The position numbers were made by a program, and so were the translations under genes. A DNA stretch of 64,000 nucleotides, taken from Paenibacillus humicus NBRC 102415. GTDB lineage: Bacteria > Bacillota > Bacilli > Paenibacillales > Paenibacillaceae. The notes beneath the pieces are model-generated. The model saw only the letters and a list, made by a program, of their open reading frames with translations, searched no databases and had not been told where the DNA came from. This document shows positions 10,498-18,812 of the stretch, one piece after another. Numbering within the stretch: position 1 is the first letter of the stretch; each line of letters begins with the position of its first letter. The stretch is taken from contig NZ_BIMD01000026.1 of assembly GCF_004000905.1 (NCBI RefSeq), positions 1-64,000 of the forward strand. Reading direction: 5' to 3'.

Positions 10498-10921
10498 GCG
10501 TCTTCCCGGCAACGAGGATGTGCCTCTGCCGCTGCGGATGTCGGAAGCGGCGGCAGGCTTCGACCTGCATGCCTCTGTAGCGGATCCGTTGCTGCTTCAG
10601 CCAGGAGAGCGCGCGCTTGTTCCGACCGGCTTCGCCATGGCGATGCCGGAAACGCTGGAGGCCCAGATCCGGCCTCGGAGCGGGCTTGCGTACAAGCATG
10701 GCATTACGGTGCTTAATTCTCCGGGAACGATCGATGCCGACTACCGCGGAGAAGTGAAGGTGCTTCTGGTCAACCTGGGCCAGCAGCCGTTCACGATCAA
10801 CAGGGGCGAGCGGATCGCCCAGATGGTATTCCAGGCCGTTGCGGCCGTATCCGTCTCCGAGGTCGAAGAGCTGAGCGAGACGGTTCGCGGGGCCGGGGGA
10901 TTCGGACATACGGGCGTATGA
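10478..10921 (+). CDS. dut: dUTP diphosphatase
   Basis: Trimeric dUTPase, hydrolyses dUTP to dUMP, limiting uracil in DNA. 147 aa with all five motifs: [32 protein letters not shown] and the C-terminal [10 protein letters not shown]. Start is TTG at 10478 after GAGGAGGGACCAAT, inside the end of the M16 gene (20-bp overlap), so the two are likely co-translated. Ends just before a very strong hairpin. Confidence 0.95.
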   Translation: MFPVQFKRLPGNEDVPLPLRMSEAAAGFDLHASVADPLLLQPGERALVPTGFAMAMPETLEAQIRPRSGLAYKHGITVLNSPGTIDADYRGEVKVLLVNLGQQPFTINRGERIAQMVFQAVAAVSVSEVEELSETVRGAGGFGHTGV

Positions 10922-10951
10922 AGCCGTTGTCCTAGATTTCTCATCCCGACT

Positions 10952-10999
10952 AAAAGGCTGTCCGGCGCCACCCATGGGGGTGGCGCCGGACAGCCTTTT
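10952..10999. terminator. Strong terminator after dut (22-bp perfect stem)
   Basis: Perfect inverted repeat 10952-10973 / 10978-10999, loop ATGG, with A-run on the left and TTTT on the right, so it could act in both directions. Confidence 0.88.
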
Positions 11000-11273
11000 G
11001 CATGTACCGGACCTCAATTTTCTCGGGCAGTCCGACCTGCCGTCCTTGCCTATGTGTCCGCTCGGGAGGAGGCGGCCGGGCACCGGGAAGGAAAGCCCGA
11101 TTCCGCAGTAACCCTCGTATGCGCCGCGGCATACCATGGTCTAGACGCACGAAAGCGGCTGGAGCGGAGGCGGGGGAGCCTTTCCCAAGCTTGAGTGAGT
11201 GCAGCGGCATGGGCCGGTGCAGCCGGCCATGTGCCGCTTAAGGGCGATCAAGGTGAGAGGAAGTGACGCCAGC
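11000..11273 (+). other. Non-coding stretch upstream of dpaA
   Basis: About 270 bp without a convincing gene. A GGCCGG/CCGGCC hairpin lies around 11212-11230. The sequence CATACCATG near 11130 is one or two bases off a sigma-K-type -10 box, which would fit known control of DPA synthase, but no clear -35 is seen. An in-frame open region runs into dpaA but lacks a ribosome site. Confidence 0.4.
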
Positions 11274-12170
11274 ATGCTGACCGGCGTTCAGGTGCTGCTG
11301 ATCGGCGGCGACGCAAGGCAGCTAGAGGTCATCCGCAGGCTGTCGGAACTGGATGCAGCCGTTACGGTGTCCGGATTTGACGGACTCCGAACCCTTCCGG
11401 ACGGAACCGTGGACAATGAGCTTCGCGACGAGCTGTTCGACAAGGCAGACGCCATTCTTCTGCCTGCTGTAGGGACGGACGACAACGGCATTATACCCGC
11501 TGCTTTCAGCAATTCCGAACTGCGCCTGACGGATGCGCAGCTTGCGCGTGTCCCAGACCATTGCAAGGTCTATGCCGGCATGGCGAGGCCTTATTTGAAG
11601 TCGTTGTGCGCCAGCCGCGGAATCGAGCTTGTGGAGCTGTTCGAGCGGGACGACGTGGCGATATCGAATTCGATTCCGACGGCGGAAGGCGCCGTCAAAA
11701 TGGCTATTGAGAATACGGACATCACCATTCACGGCTCCTCGTGCATGGTGCTCGGCCTCGGGCGGACGGGACTTACGCTTATCCGTACCCTTCAGGGCCT
11801 GGGCGCCCGGGTGCTTGCAGGAGTGCACCGTCCCGAGCATTTCGCAAGAGCGCAGGAAATGGGCGCAAAGCCTTTCTACACAAGGGATTTGCTCGATCAC
11901 GCAGCCAATATCGACTTGCTTTTTAACACAATTCCAACTATGATAGTCACAGCGCAAATGATTGCTAGAATGCCCTCCCGCGCCGTTATTATCGACCTGG
12001 CCTCCAAGCCCGGCGGTACGGATTTCCGCTTTGCGGAGAAGCGCGGACTGAAGGCGATTCTTGCTCCCGGATTGCCGGGAATCGTTGCCCCTGTGACTGC
12101 CGGCCGAATCATAGCTGATTGTGTCACTCAGCTGATTATGGAAGACATCAGCGCGCGGGGGAATGAATGA
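11274..12170 (+). CDS. dpaA: Dipicolinate synthase subunit A
   Basis: With DpaB converts the lysine-pathway intermediate (dihydrodipicolinate-level) to dipicolinic acid in the mother cell; DPA is loaded into the spore core with calcium. 298 aa from ATG 11274, giving the family start MLTGVQVLLIGGDARQLEVI; an in-frame GTG at 11253 is the alternative. Rossmann motif GLGRTG at about residue 160 and the conserved SKPGGTDF segment near 245 match SpoVFA. The stop overlaps the dpaB start region. In Bacillus this pair is sigma-K dependent. Confidence 0.95.
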   Translation: MLTGVQVLLIGGDARQLEVIRRLSELDAAVTVSGFDGLRTLPDGTVDNELRDELFDKADAILLPAVGTDDNGIIPAAFSNSELRLTDAQLARVPDHCKVYAGMARPYLKSLCASRGIELVELFERDDVAISNSIPTAEGAVKMAIENTDITIHGSSCMVLGLGRTGLTLIRTLQGLGARVLAGVHRPEHFARAQEMGAKPFYTRDLLDHAANIDLLFNTIPTMIVTAQMIARMPSRAVIIDLASKPGGTDFRFAEKRGLKAILAPGLPGIVAPVTAGRIIADCVTQLIMEDISARGNE

Positions 12171-12757
12171 TGAACTGGAACGGACTAACGGTCGGTTATG
12201 CCCTGTCGGGCTCTCACTGCACGTTCGCGGAAGTCATGCCTCAGATTCAACGCTTCGTCGATGCCGGCGCCAACGTCGTGCCGATCGTCACGCAGAGCCT
12301 GATGACGACGGACACCCGCTTCGGTACAGCCCAGGAGTGGAAGAGCAAGCTGCTCGAGATTACCGGCAATGAGATCATCTCGACGATCGTCCAGGCCGAG
12401 CCGCTCGGGCCTTCCAAGCGGATCGACGTGCTGCTGATCGCTCCATGCACGGGCAATACGACGAGCAAGCTTGCGAACGCTCTGACCGACAGCGCCGTCC
12501 TGATGGCGGCCAAGGCGCAGATGCGCAACGGCAGGCCGGTCGTCATCGGAATCTCGACCAACGACGGCCTTGGGCTGAACATGGCGAACATCGCGAAGCT
12601 GATGGCGGCGAAGAGCATCTACTTCGTGCCGTTCGGCCAGGATGATCCGGTGAACAAGCCGAATTCGCTCGTCGCCAAGATGGACCTTGCCATGGAAGCA
12701 TGCGAGCATGCCTTGCAAGGCAAGCAGATGCAGCCCGTCCTCATCGAGAGAAGTTAG
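12167..12757 (+). CDS. dpaB: Dipicolinate synthase subunit B
   Basis: Flavoprotein-fold partner of DpaA (196 aa). Contains the SGSHCTF, VTQSLMTTDTRFG, APCTGNTTSKLANALTDS and PFGQDDP segments characteristic of SpoVFB. Start ATG at 12167 (or 12170) overlaps the dpaA stop codon, so translation is coupled. It is followed not by asd, as in Bacillus, but by a 313-bp structured spacer before dapG. Confidence 0.95.
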   Translation: MMNWNGLTVGYALSGSHCTFAEVMPQIQRFVDAGANVVPIVTQSLMTTDTRFGTAQEWKSKLLEITGNEIISTIVQAEPLGPSKRIDVLLIAPCTGNTTSKLANALTDSAVLMAAKAQMRNGRPVVIGISTNDGLGLNMANIAKLMAAKSIYFVPFGQDDPVNKPNSLVAKMDLAMEACEHALQGKQMQPVLIERS

Positions 12758-13070
12758 GCATGGCGCCTTTGGAGACCGATGGAGACATCGCGGCTGCGGC
12801 GAGTGCATAAGGTTGCTAATAAGCCAGACCGTGCCGGCTCCTCCATGGAGGAGCCGGTTTCAACAAAGACAGGTGCGGAGAACCGGCTTTCAAGACAGCC
12901 GGCCGGGAATTCTCCAGCCGTTATGCGGCGCGGAACAAGAGAACGCCAGCCGGCAGCATGCTGCCGCTGGCGGCTTTTCTATGATTCAGCCATAAAGGGT
13001 TTCAACTGCATGCTATCAGGGAGAGGAGCGGCTTCAAGGAAGAAGCCGCTTCAGCGAAGGGATGTCATCC
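12758..13070 (+). promoter_or_regulatory. Hairpin-rich spacer between dpaB and dapG
   Basis: No gene seen in 313 bp. A perfect 24-bp palindrome sits at 12834-12857. Its right arm (GAGCCGGTT, 12851-12859) can instead pair with AACCGGCTT (12881-12889), and CCGGCT/AGCCGG (about 12883-12902) forms a third alternative. A terminator-like hairpin follows (12945-12980), then GCGGCTTC/GAAGCCGC (about 13028-13049) just ahead of the dapG ribosome site. Mutually exclusive stems plus a terminator suggest an attenuator, but I do not recognise the lysine riboswitch core here. Confidence 0.5.
12945..12980 (+). terminator. Terminator-like hairpin in the dapG leader
   Basis: Stem GCCAG-CGGCAGC (12945-12957, one bulged C) with GCTGCCG-CTGGC (12960-12971), then GGCTTTTCT. 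It either ends the dpaAB transcript or attenuates dapG. Confidence 0.65.
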
Positions 13071-14288
13071 ATGGGGGTACGGGTTTTAAAATTCGGCGGC
13101 ACTTCGGTGGCGACCAAGCAGACCAGGGAGCTGGTCGTCCGTCATATCCAGCGCGAGCTGGGCGAAGGCCATCGTCTAGTCGTAGTCGTATCGGCGATGG
13201 GGCGCAGCGGGGATCCGTATGCGACGGATACGCTGCTGTCTCTCGCCAGTGAAGAGGGCGGAGAGATTCCGGCTCGCGAACGGGATCTGCTCATGGGCTG
13301 CGGAGAAATCATTTCGGCCGTCGTCTTGAGCACGGCTCTGGCATCCAGGGGAATTCCCTGCGTCGCCTTGACGGGCGGCCAAGCCGGAGTCGTGACCGGC
13401 AGCCAGTTCGGCGAAGCCCGCATCGAGGAAATCCGCACCGACCGCATGATCGGGCATCTGGACCGGGGAGAAGTGGTCATTGTGACCGGCTTCCAGGGAC
13501 AGAACGGACAGGGAGACCTGACGACGCTCGGCCGCGGAGGAAGCGATACGTCCGCCACGGCGCTCGGGGCGGCGCTGCATGCCGAGATCGTCGATATTTA
13601 TACCGACGTGAACGGGATTCTGACCGCAGATCCAAGAATTGTAAAAGACGCGAAGCCGCTTACCGTAGTCGGTTACGCCGAGATATGCAACATGGCGCGC
13701 CAAGGGGCCAAGGTGATCCATCCCCGGGCGGTCGAGATCGCCCAGCAGGCCAGAATTCCGCTCCGTGTCCGCTCAACATTCTCGGATGACGAGGGGACGC
13801 TCGTGACGGATATGCCGACGGCTCTGAGCATCGCGTCGCCGCTGCGCGACCGCCACGTGACGGGAATCGCTCATGTCCAGGGCGTCACGCAGATATCCGT
13901 CCGGACGGTTGAAGGCATAGCGGATATGCAGCTCCAGGTGTTCCAATCGATGGCCCGCAGCGGGATCAGCGTCGACTTCATCAACGTGACGCCCGCCGGA
14001 GCTCTCTATACGGTATTCGACCGTGACGCCGACAAGGCGGTCCAAGTTCTGCAAGGGCTCGGCTTCGAGCCGCAGACGGTGAACGGCTGCGCCAAGGTGT
14101 CCGTCATCGGCGGCGGAATGAACGGCGTTCCCGGCGTCATGGCGCGCATCGTCGAGGCGCTGACGGAGCAAGGCATTCCGATTCTCCAGTCGGCGGATTC
14201 CAATACGACGATCTGGGTGCTCGTCCGGGAGGAGCATATGGGCAACGCCTTGCGCGCCCTGCATGCGAAGTTCGAGCTTCATTTATAG
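13071..14288 (+). CDS. dapG: Aspartate kinase, DapG type
   Basis: Phosphorylates aspartate, the first step to DAP, lysine and DPA. 405 aa from ATG 13071, chosen because AAGGG at 13057-13061 is well spaced for it; an upstream in-frame ATG at 13062 would touch the ribosome site. N-terminal kinase motif VLKFGGTSVA, then GRGGSDTSATALGAAL; two ACT domains at the C-terminus (about 265-405) with GISVDFINVTP and GVPGVMARI. Closest in pattern to the DAP-regulated aspartokinase I of Bacillus, which sits in the same dpa cluster. Confidence 0.95.
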   Translation: MGVRVLKFGGTSVATKQTRELVVRHIQRELGEGHRLVVVVSAMGRSGDPYATDTLLSLASEEGGEIPARERDLLMGCGEIISAVVLSTALASRGIPCVALTGGQAGVVTGSQFGEARIEEIRTDRMIGHLDRGEVVIVTGFQGQNGQGDLTTLGRGGSDTSATALGAALHAEIVDIYTDVNGILTADPRIVKDAKPLTVVGYAEICNMARQGAKVIHPRAVEIAQQARIPLRVRSTFSDDEGTLVTDMPTALSIASPLRDRHVTGIAHVQGVTQISVRTVEGIADMQLQVFQSMARSGISVDFINVTPAGALYTVFDRDADKAVQVLQGLGFEPQTVNGCAKVSVIGGGMNGVPGVMARIVEALTEQGIPILQSADSNTTIWVLVREEHMGNALRALHAKFELHL

Positions 14289-14395
14289 GATAGAGTTGGG
14301 CGGGCGGGCGGCATCCGCCTGCCGCTCTTGAGAGCGAGACAGAAGCAGCGGGTCTGGCCGTCATGGTTGTCCGCTGGAACAGGGGAGGAACAGAG

Positions 14396-15265
14396 ATGGA
14401 TTATGGCAGATTGATTACGGCAATGGTAACTCCGTTCCACAATGACGGCAGCATCGACTGGAAGACGACGGGGCTGCTCATCGACCATCTTATCGAAGCG
14501 CAGGGAAGCGATTCCATCGTCGTCAGCGGTACGACCGGCGAGTCTCCGACGCTTGCCGAAGCCGAAAAGCTGGAGCTGTTCCGCTTCGCCGTCAAGCATG
14601 CGGCCGGGCGTGCCCGCATCATCGCCGGCACCGGCAGCAACGATACGGCCCATTCCGTCCACCTGACCAAGCTGGCCGAGCAGGCGGGAGTGGACGGCAT
14701 TCTGCTGGTCGTGCCTTATTACAACCGGCCAAGCCAGGAGGGCATGTACCGCCACTTCAGGACGATCGCCGAAGCGACCGCGCTTCCCGTCATGCTGTAC
14801 AATGTGCCTGGCCGGACCGTGGCGAGCATGGATGCGCGGACGACGATCCGGCTCGCTCGCGATGCGGCCAATATCGTTGCGACCAAGGAATGCCATTCGC
14901 TGGATCATGTTTCGGAGATCATATCCGGAGCTCCTGCCGAATTCCGTGTCTATACGGGCGACGACAGCGCGACGCTGCCGGCGATGGCGGTCGGCGCCTA
15001 CGGGGTCGTCAGCGTAGCGAGCCATATCGTCGGCTCCGAGATGAAGGCGATGATCGAAGCCTATCTGGCCGGCCGTCCGGCCGAAGCCGCCGCGTCGCAC
15101 CGGAAGCTGCTTCCGGTGTTCAACGGATTGTTCAAGGCTCCGAATCCCGTTCTCGTGAAGAAGGCGCTTGAGCTGAAAGGACTGCCTGTCGGCGGTGTCC
15201 GGCTGCCGCTCGTCGAAGCGGACGAAGCCGAAACTTCCGCCTTGGTCCAGCTGCTTGGCTTATAG
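14396..15265 (+). CDS. dapA: 4-hydroxy-tetrahydrodipicolinate synthase
   Basis: Condenses pyruvate with aspartate semialdehyde to give the branch-point compound for lysine, peptidoglycan and DPA. 289 aa from ATG 14396, which follows AGGGGAGGAACAGAG. Schiff-base lysine K164 in VATKE, catalytic Tyr135 in YNVPGR, GTTGESPTL near residue 45, and YYNRPSQEG near 108 are all present. It lies 107 bp after dapG and ends in a clear terminator. Confidence 0.96.
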   Translation: MDYGRLITAMVTPFHNDGSIDWKTTGLLIDHLIEAQGSDSIVVSGTTGESPTLAEAEKLELFRFAVKHAAGRARIIAGTGSNDTAHSVHLTKLAEQAGVDGILLVVPYYNRPSQEGMYRHFRTIAEATALPVMLYNVPGRTVASMDARTTIRLARDAANIVATKECHSLDHVSEIISGAPAEFRVYTGDDSATLPAMAVGAYGVVSVASHIVGSEMKAMIEAYLAGRPAEAAASHRKLLPVFNGLFKAPNPVLVKKALELKGLPVGGVRLPLVEADEAETSALVQLLGL

Positions 15266-15280
15266 AAGATCGTTTTCTGC

Positions 15281-15313
15281 AACCGATGCGCCTAGCTGCG
15301 CATCGGTTTTTTT
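15281..15313 (+). terminator. Rho-independent terminator after dapA
   Basis: 11-bp perfect stem 15281-15291 / 15298-15308, loop CTAGCT, T-run to 15313. Confidence 0.9.
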
Positions 15314-15424
15314 GTCGTATTGACCGGATGCATCCTGTCACCCTTTTCATCCGCGCTTGCAATCCCGGCTCCGGATGATGATTTGCGGCGGAGACAAATA
15401 TTGCGGCTGGAATTTCCAATCGGC

Positions 15425-15454
15425 TTGTGTTCCATCTTTTGCATCATGTATAAT
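15425..15454 (+). promoter_or_regulatory. Probable sigma-A promoter for RNase J gene
   Basis: TTGTGT (15425-15430), 18-bp spacer, perfect TATAAT (15449-15454). The 340-bp gap between dapA and the RNase J gene otherwise holds only the dapA terminator and a leader of about 140 nt in which I see no gene. Confidence 0.6.
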
Positions 15455-15605
15455 ATTCCTAAGTGAATGGTGCGGCAAAGTGAATATCGAGTCAAGCCCG
15501 GCCGCGTGGCGGCATTGCGGGTGGAGTCCGTGCATCTCATGGAAGAGTTTTTCTTAACCATAGATCTCATTCTATCTTCACATCACATAGGAGGTAAGAA
15601 ATCCC

Positions 15606-17285
15606 TTGTCAAAAAAGAATACCCAGGACAAGCTGCTCATCTTCGCCCTCGGCGGCGTCGGCGAGATCGGCAAGAATATGTATGTCATCCAATACGGCAA
15701 TGACATCGTAGTCGTTGACTCAGGCCTCAAGTTCCCGGAAGAGGACATGCTCGGAATCGACATCGTCATCCCGGACATCACGTATCTGACCGATAACCGC
15801 GACAAAGTCCGCGGCATCGTCATCACCCACGGACACGAAGACCACATCGGCGGCCTTCCGTACGTGCTCCGCCATCTGAACGTTCCGGTATATGGAACGA
15901 AGCTGACGCTCGGCCTGATCGAGAGCAAGCTGAAGGAAGCGGGACTGCTCGGAGAGACGAAGCGGATTCTCATCAATGCCGACTCCGAGCTTGAGCTCGG
16001 CGAGATCCGCACGACGTTCTTCAAGACGAACCACAGCATTCCGGATTCGGTCGGCGTATGCCTCGAGACGCCGGAAGGCACTGTCGTCCATACGGGCGAC
16101 TTCAAGTTCGACTTTACGCCGGTCAACGACCAGTTCGCCGACCTGCAGCGCATCGCCGAGATCGGCAAGCGCGGCGTGCTCGCTCTGCTGTCGGACAGCA
16201 CGAACGCGGAGCGTCCGGGCATGACCCCTTCGGAGAGCAACGTCGGCGTGGAGCTGACGGAAATTTTCCGCAAGTCCCAGCAGCGCGTCGTCGTCGCTAC
16301 CTTCGCATCCAACGTGCACCGGATCCAGCAGGTGTTCAACGCCGCGATGGCGACGAAGCGCAAGGTCGCCATCGTCGGCCGCAGCATGGTCAACGTCGTG
16401 ACGATTGCCGTTGAGCTCGGATACCTGATCGTGCCTGAAGGCATGATCATCGAGCCCGAAGAAGTGAACAAGATGGCTGCAGACCGCGTTGTCGTCCTCT
16501 GCACAGGCAGCCAAGGCGAGCCGATGTCGGCTCTGACCCGCATGGCGCGCTCGACGCATCGCAAGATCGACATTTTGCCGGGCGACACCGTCATCATCGC
16601 GGCGACACCGATTCCGGGCAACGAGAAGGATGTAGGCCGTACGGTGGACGAGCTGTTCCGTCTGGGCGCCAACGTCATCTACGGACCGGGCTCCGTATCG
16701 GGCGTCCACGTATCCGGCCACGGCAGCCAGGAAGAGCTGAAGCTGATGCTCAACCTGATCAAGCCGAAGTACTTCATTCCGATCCACGGCGAGTACCGGA
16801 TGCTGCGCCAGCACGCCAAGCTTGGCGAGGCAGTCGGCGTCGAGCCGAACAACATCTTCCTGATCGATATCGGCGACACGGTGGAGTTCCAGAACGGCGA
16901 AGGCCGCAAGGGCTCCAAAGTTCCATCCGGCAACGTGCTCATCGACGGCCTGGGAGTCGGCGACGTAGGCAACATCGTTCTGCGAGACCGCAAGCTGCTG
17001 TCGCAAGACGGCATTCTCGTTGTCGTCGTCACGCTGAGCAAGCAGGACGGCACGATCAAGGCTGGCCCGGACATCATTTCCCGCGGTTTCGTCTACGTCC
17101 GTGAATCCGAAGGCTTGCTGGACGAGGCGAACCGGATCGTAACGACGACCCTCAACAAGCTGATGAACGACAAGGTCAACGAATGGGCCTCGCTCAAGAC
17201 GAACGTCAAGGATGCTCTTGGCCGTTTCCTCTACGAGCAGACGCGCCGCCGTCCGATGATTCTTCCGATCATCATGGAAGTTTAA
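15606..17285 (+). CDS. rnjB: Ribonuclease J
   Basis: Metallo-beta-lactamase/beta-CASP RNase with 5'-3' exonuclease and endonuclease activity in mRNA decay and rRNA processing. 559 aa. The metal motif is complete, H75-G-H77-E-D79-H80, so it should be catalytically active. Further signatures: DSTNAERPG, GSQGEPMSAL and the C-terminal HGEYRMLRQH. Start is TTG at 15606 after ATAGGAGGTAAG. Its position after dapA and before tepA corresponds to Bacillus rnjB (ymfA); sequence alone does not settle J1 versus J2. Confidence 0.93.
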   Translation: MSKKNTQDKLLIFALGGVGEIGKNMYVIQYGNDIVVVDSGLKFPEEDMLGIDIVIPDITYLTDNRDKVRGIVITHGHEDHIGGLPYVLRHLNVPVYGTKLTLGLIESKLKEAGLLGETKRILINADSELELGEIRTTFFKTNHSIPDSVGVCLETPEGTVVHTGDFKFDFTPVNDQFADLQRIAEIGKRGVLALLSDSTNAERPGMTPSESNVGVELTEIFRKSQQRVVVATFASNVHRIQQVFNAAMATKRKVAIVGRSMVNVVTIAVELGYLIVPEGMIIEPEEVNKMAADRVVVLCTGSQGEPMSALTRMARSTHRKIDILPGDTVIIAATPIPGNEKDVGRTVDELFRLGANVIYGPGSVSGVHVSGHGSQEELKLMLNLIKPKYFIPIHGEYRMLRQHAKLGEAVGVEPNNIFLIDIGDTVEFQNGEGRKGSKVPSGNVLIDGLGVGDVGNIVLRDRKLLSQDGILVVVVTLSKQDGTIKAGPDIISRGFVYVRESEGLLDEANRIVTTTLNKLMNDKVNEWASLKTNVKDALGRFLYEQTRRRPMILPIIMEV

Positions 17286-17297
17286 TTCGACCCATGA

Positions 17298-17329
17298 GCC
17301 TGCCTCCGATTTCGGAGGCAGGCTTTTTT
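17298..17329 (+). terminator. Rho-independent terminator after RNase J gene
   Basis: 11-bp stem 17298-17308 / 17313-17323, loop ATTT, six Ts. Confidence 0.92.
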
Positions 17330-17393
17330 GCCTACAGGGCGGATTGTTCCCAATTCGGCAACTCTATCTGCAATTTTCGCCGCCAAAGTCTGT

Positions 17394-17573
17394 AACGCTC
17401 TCCGAAACGCTCACCGTAACGCTCACCGTAACGCTCTCCCTGACGCCCTCTATAACGCTCTCCCTGACGCTCTCCATAATCCTCTCCATAATCCTCTCCA
17501 TAATCCTCTCTATAATCCTCTCCATAATCCTCTCCGTAACCCTCACCCGAACCCTCTCCGTACCTCCTCTTGA
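17394..17573. repeat. 12-bp tandem repeat array (about 14-15 units)
   Basis: Units such as AACGCTCACCGT, AACGCTCTCCCT and AATCCTCTCCAT run head to tail from 17394 in strict 12-bp register, drifting from AACGCTC in the left half to AATCCTC in the right. The last unit (17562-17573) is degenerate. The array lies between the RNase J terminator and tepA. No stop codon occurs in any of the three minus-strand frames of the repeat; one frame would encode repeated Gly-Glu-Asp-Tyr / Gly-Glu-Arg-Tyr. I see no ribosome site for such a product. Confidence 0.9.
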
Positions 17574-17671
17574 AACCGGTTGAATATCCGTATTTTCCTC
17601 TGGCTGAATGGGACAAAGGGCTGCACCCCATACTACGATGGCAGCTATTCCGGCAATCAGGAGGGGTTAAG

Positions 17672-18481
17672 TTGAACAAGTACGAGGAAGCGATCGCCTC
17701 GGAGCAGGCGGAGCCGAGCGCTGCGGACAAAGCCAAGCTGGAGGCGATCCAGCAGCTGGGGCAGATGTCCGTTCCTGCCGCCGATCCATCCAACATATTT
17801 TGCATGACGATCATCGGCCAGGTCGAGGGGCATATGGTTCTGCCCCCGCAGAACAAAACGACGAAATATGAGCATCTGATTCCTCAGCTCGTGGCCGCTG
17901 AGCAAAGCAATAAGATCGAGGGGATCCTCATCGTCCTCAATACCGTCGGGGGCGACGTCGAAGCGGGGCTGGCCATCGCGGAAATGATCAGCTCCCTCAG
18001 CAAGCCGTCGGTCACGCTCGTGCTAGGCGGCGGGCATTCCATCGGCGTGCCGATCGCGGTCGCCGGCAACCGCAGCTTCATCGCGGAGACGGCTACGATG
18101 ACGATTCATCCCATCCGGATGAACGGGCTTGTCATCGGCGTCCCGCAGACGTTCGAGTATTTGGAAAAAATGCAGGAGAGGGTCGTCCGCTTCGTCACTT
18201 CCCACTCCAAGGTGAAGGAGGAGACATTCAAGCAGCTGATGTTCAAGACTGGCGAATTGACTCGCGACATCGGCACGACCGTGATCGGTGAAGATGCCGT
18301 CAAGCACGGCTTGATTGATGAAGTCGGTGGTCTTGGGCAAGCTCTGCGGGAGCTGAACCGGCTGATTCAAGCAGCAAAGCCGGCTGCGGCAAACACGCTG
18401 CCGATCGCGGCTGCAGAGAGCGCGATCATGGAAGCTTCCCGAGCGGCGGATATCGGAGCGGGGGGAGGGCTGCCCCAATGA
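17672..18481 (+). CDS. tepA: TepA, ClpP-like serine protease
   Basis: ClpP/crotonase-fold protease (269 aa) known in Bacillus as translocation-enhancing protein, later linked to degradation of spore SASP proteins. Nucleophile S123 lies in [14 protein letters not shown] and a histidine in MTIHPIRM (about 146). Start TTG 17672 is chosen because AGGAGGGG ends five bases upstream; the frame stays open for 34 further codons into the repeat region but without a ribosome site. Stop overlaps ylzJ (ATGA). Confidence 0.9.
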   Translation: MNKYEEAIASEQAEPSAADKAKLEAIQQLGQMSVPAADPSNIFCMTIIGQVEGHMVLPPQNKTTKYEHLIPQLVAAEQSNKIEGILIVLNTVGGDVEAGLAIAEMISSLSKPSVTLVLGGGHSIGVPIAVAGNRSFIAETATMTIHPIRMNGLVIGVPQTFEYLEKMQERVVRFVTSHSKVKEETFKQLMFKTGELTRDIGTTVIGEDAVKHGLIDEVGGLGQALRELNRLIQAAKPAAANTLPIAAAESAIMEASRAADIGAGGGLPQ

Positions 18482-18702
18482 CGTTGTATACGATCATGCC
18501 TCTGGAGCAGGTGCTGGAAGGAATCCGGCAGGAGCGGGCTTCAAAGCTCGAAATCCAGCATGAAGGCATGCTGCTGCAGGTCGAACCGATCGCTCCCGGC
18601 GCGGGAAAGCTGATTCGAATCGTTCAGGCGGATCTGGAATGTTATTTGAATCCGGCCTATAGTCCAGGCACGCTGATTCATTACGGCTCCGGGAGCAAAT
18701 AA
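18478..18702 (+). CDS. ylzJ: YlzJ-like small protein
   Basis: 74 aa protein of unknown function that lies between tepA and spoIIIE in Bacillales, as here. Contains [15 protein letters not shown] at the start and a YGSGSK tail; no membrane segment. Overlaps tepA by 4 bp, so it is probably co-translated. Confidence 0.82.
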   Translation: MTLYTIMPLEQVLEGIRQERASKLEIQHEGMLLQVEPIAPGAGKLIRIVQADLECYLNPAYSPGTLIHYGSGSK

Positions 18703-18784
18703 GTAGGTTTTCCTTTTCATCGAGAAGACCGGCCTGTCGAAATCATTCCAGGCGTCTCGGGCGATAGGAACATTTCACCTCCTA

Positions 18785-18793
18785 TGGTATAAT
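18785..18793 (+). promoter_or_regulatory. Extended -10 promoter for ftsK/spoIIIE
   Basis: TGG followed by perfect TATAAT (18788-18793). No good -35 is visible. Transcription should start near 18800, only about 13 nt before the start codon, giving a leader that holds little more than the ribosome site. Confidence 0.7.
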
Positions 18794-18812
18794 AGTGAAC
18801 CAGAGGTGAGGG

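Noticed and set aside
7990-10512. 840-codon minus-strand open frame opposite ylxY, mlpA and the start of dut
   Set aside because: Spans several certain plus-strand genes and their intergenic regions; composition is a shadow pattern with no recognisable domain.
11120-11145. Sigma-K promoter for dpaAB at CATACCATG
   Set aside because: Off the CATAnnnTA consensus at the end, no -35, and over 130 bp from the start codon; kept only as a remark.
12758-13070. Lysine riboswitch (L box) before dapG
   Set aside because: I looked for the conserved AGAGGUGC-type core and the long five-helix layout; only a partial AGGTGCGGAG is present and the region does not fit the rest.
15720-17006. Minus-strand open frame opposite RNase J
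   Set aside because: Shadow of a high-GC gene with full catalytic motifs on the plus strand.
17394-17573. CRISPR array
   Set aside because: Units are 12 bp with no spacers and no cas genes nearby.
17344-17583. Plus-strand frame through the 12-bp array giving TLSI-type repeats
   Set aside because: No ribosome site; open only because the repeat unit is a multiple of three without stop codons.
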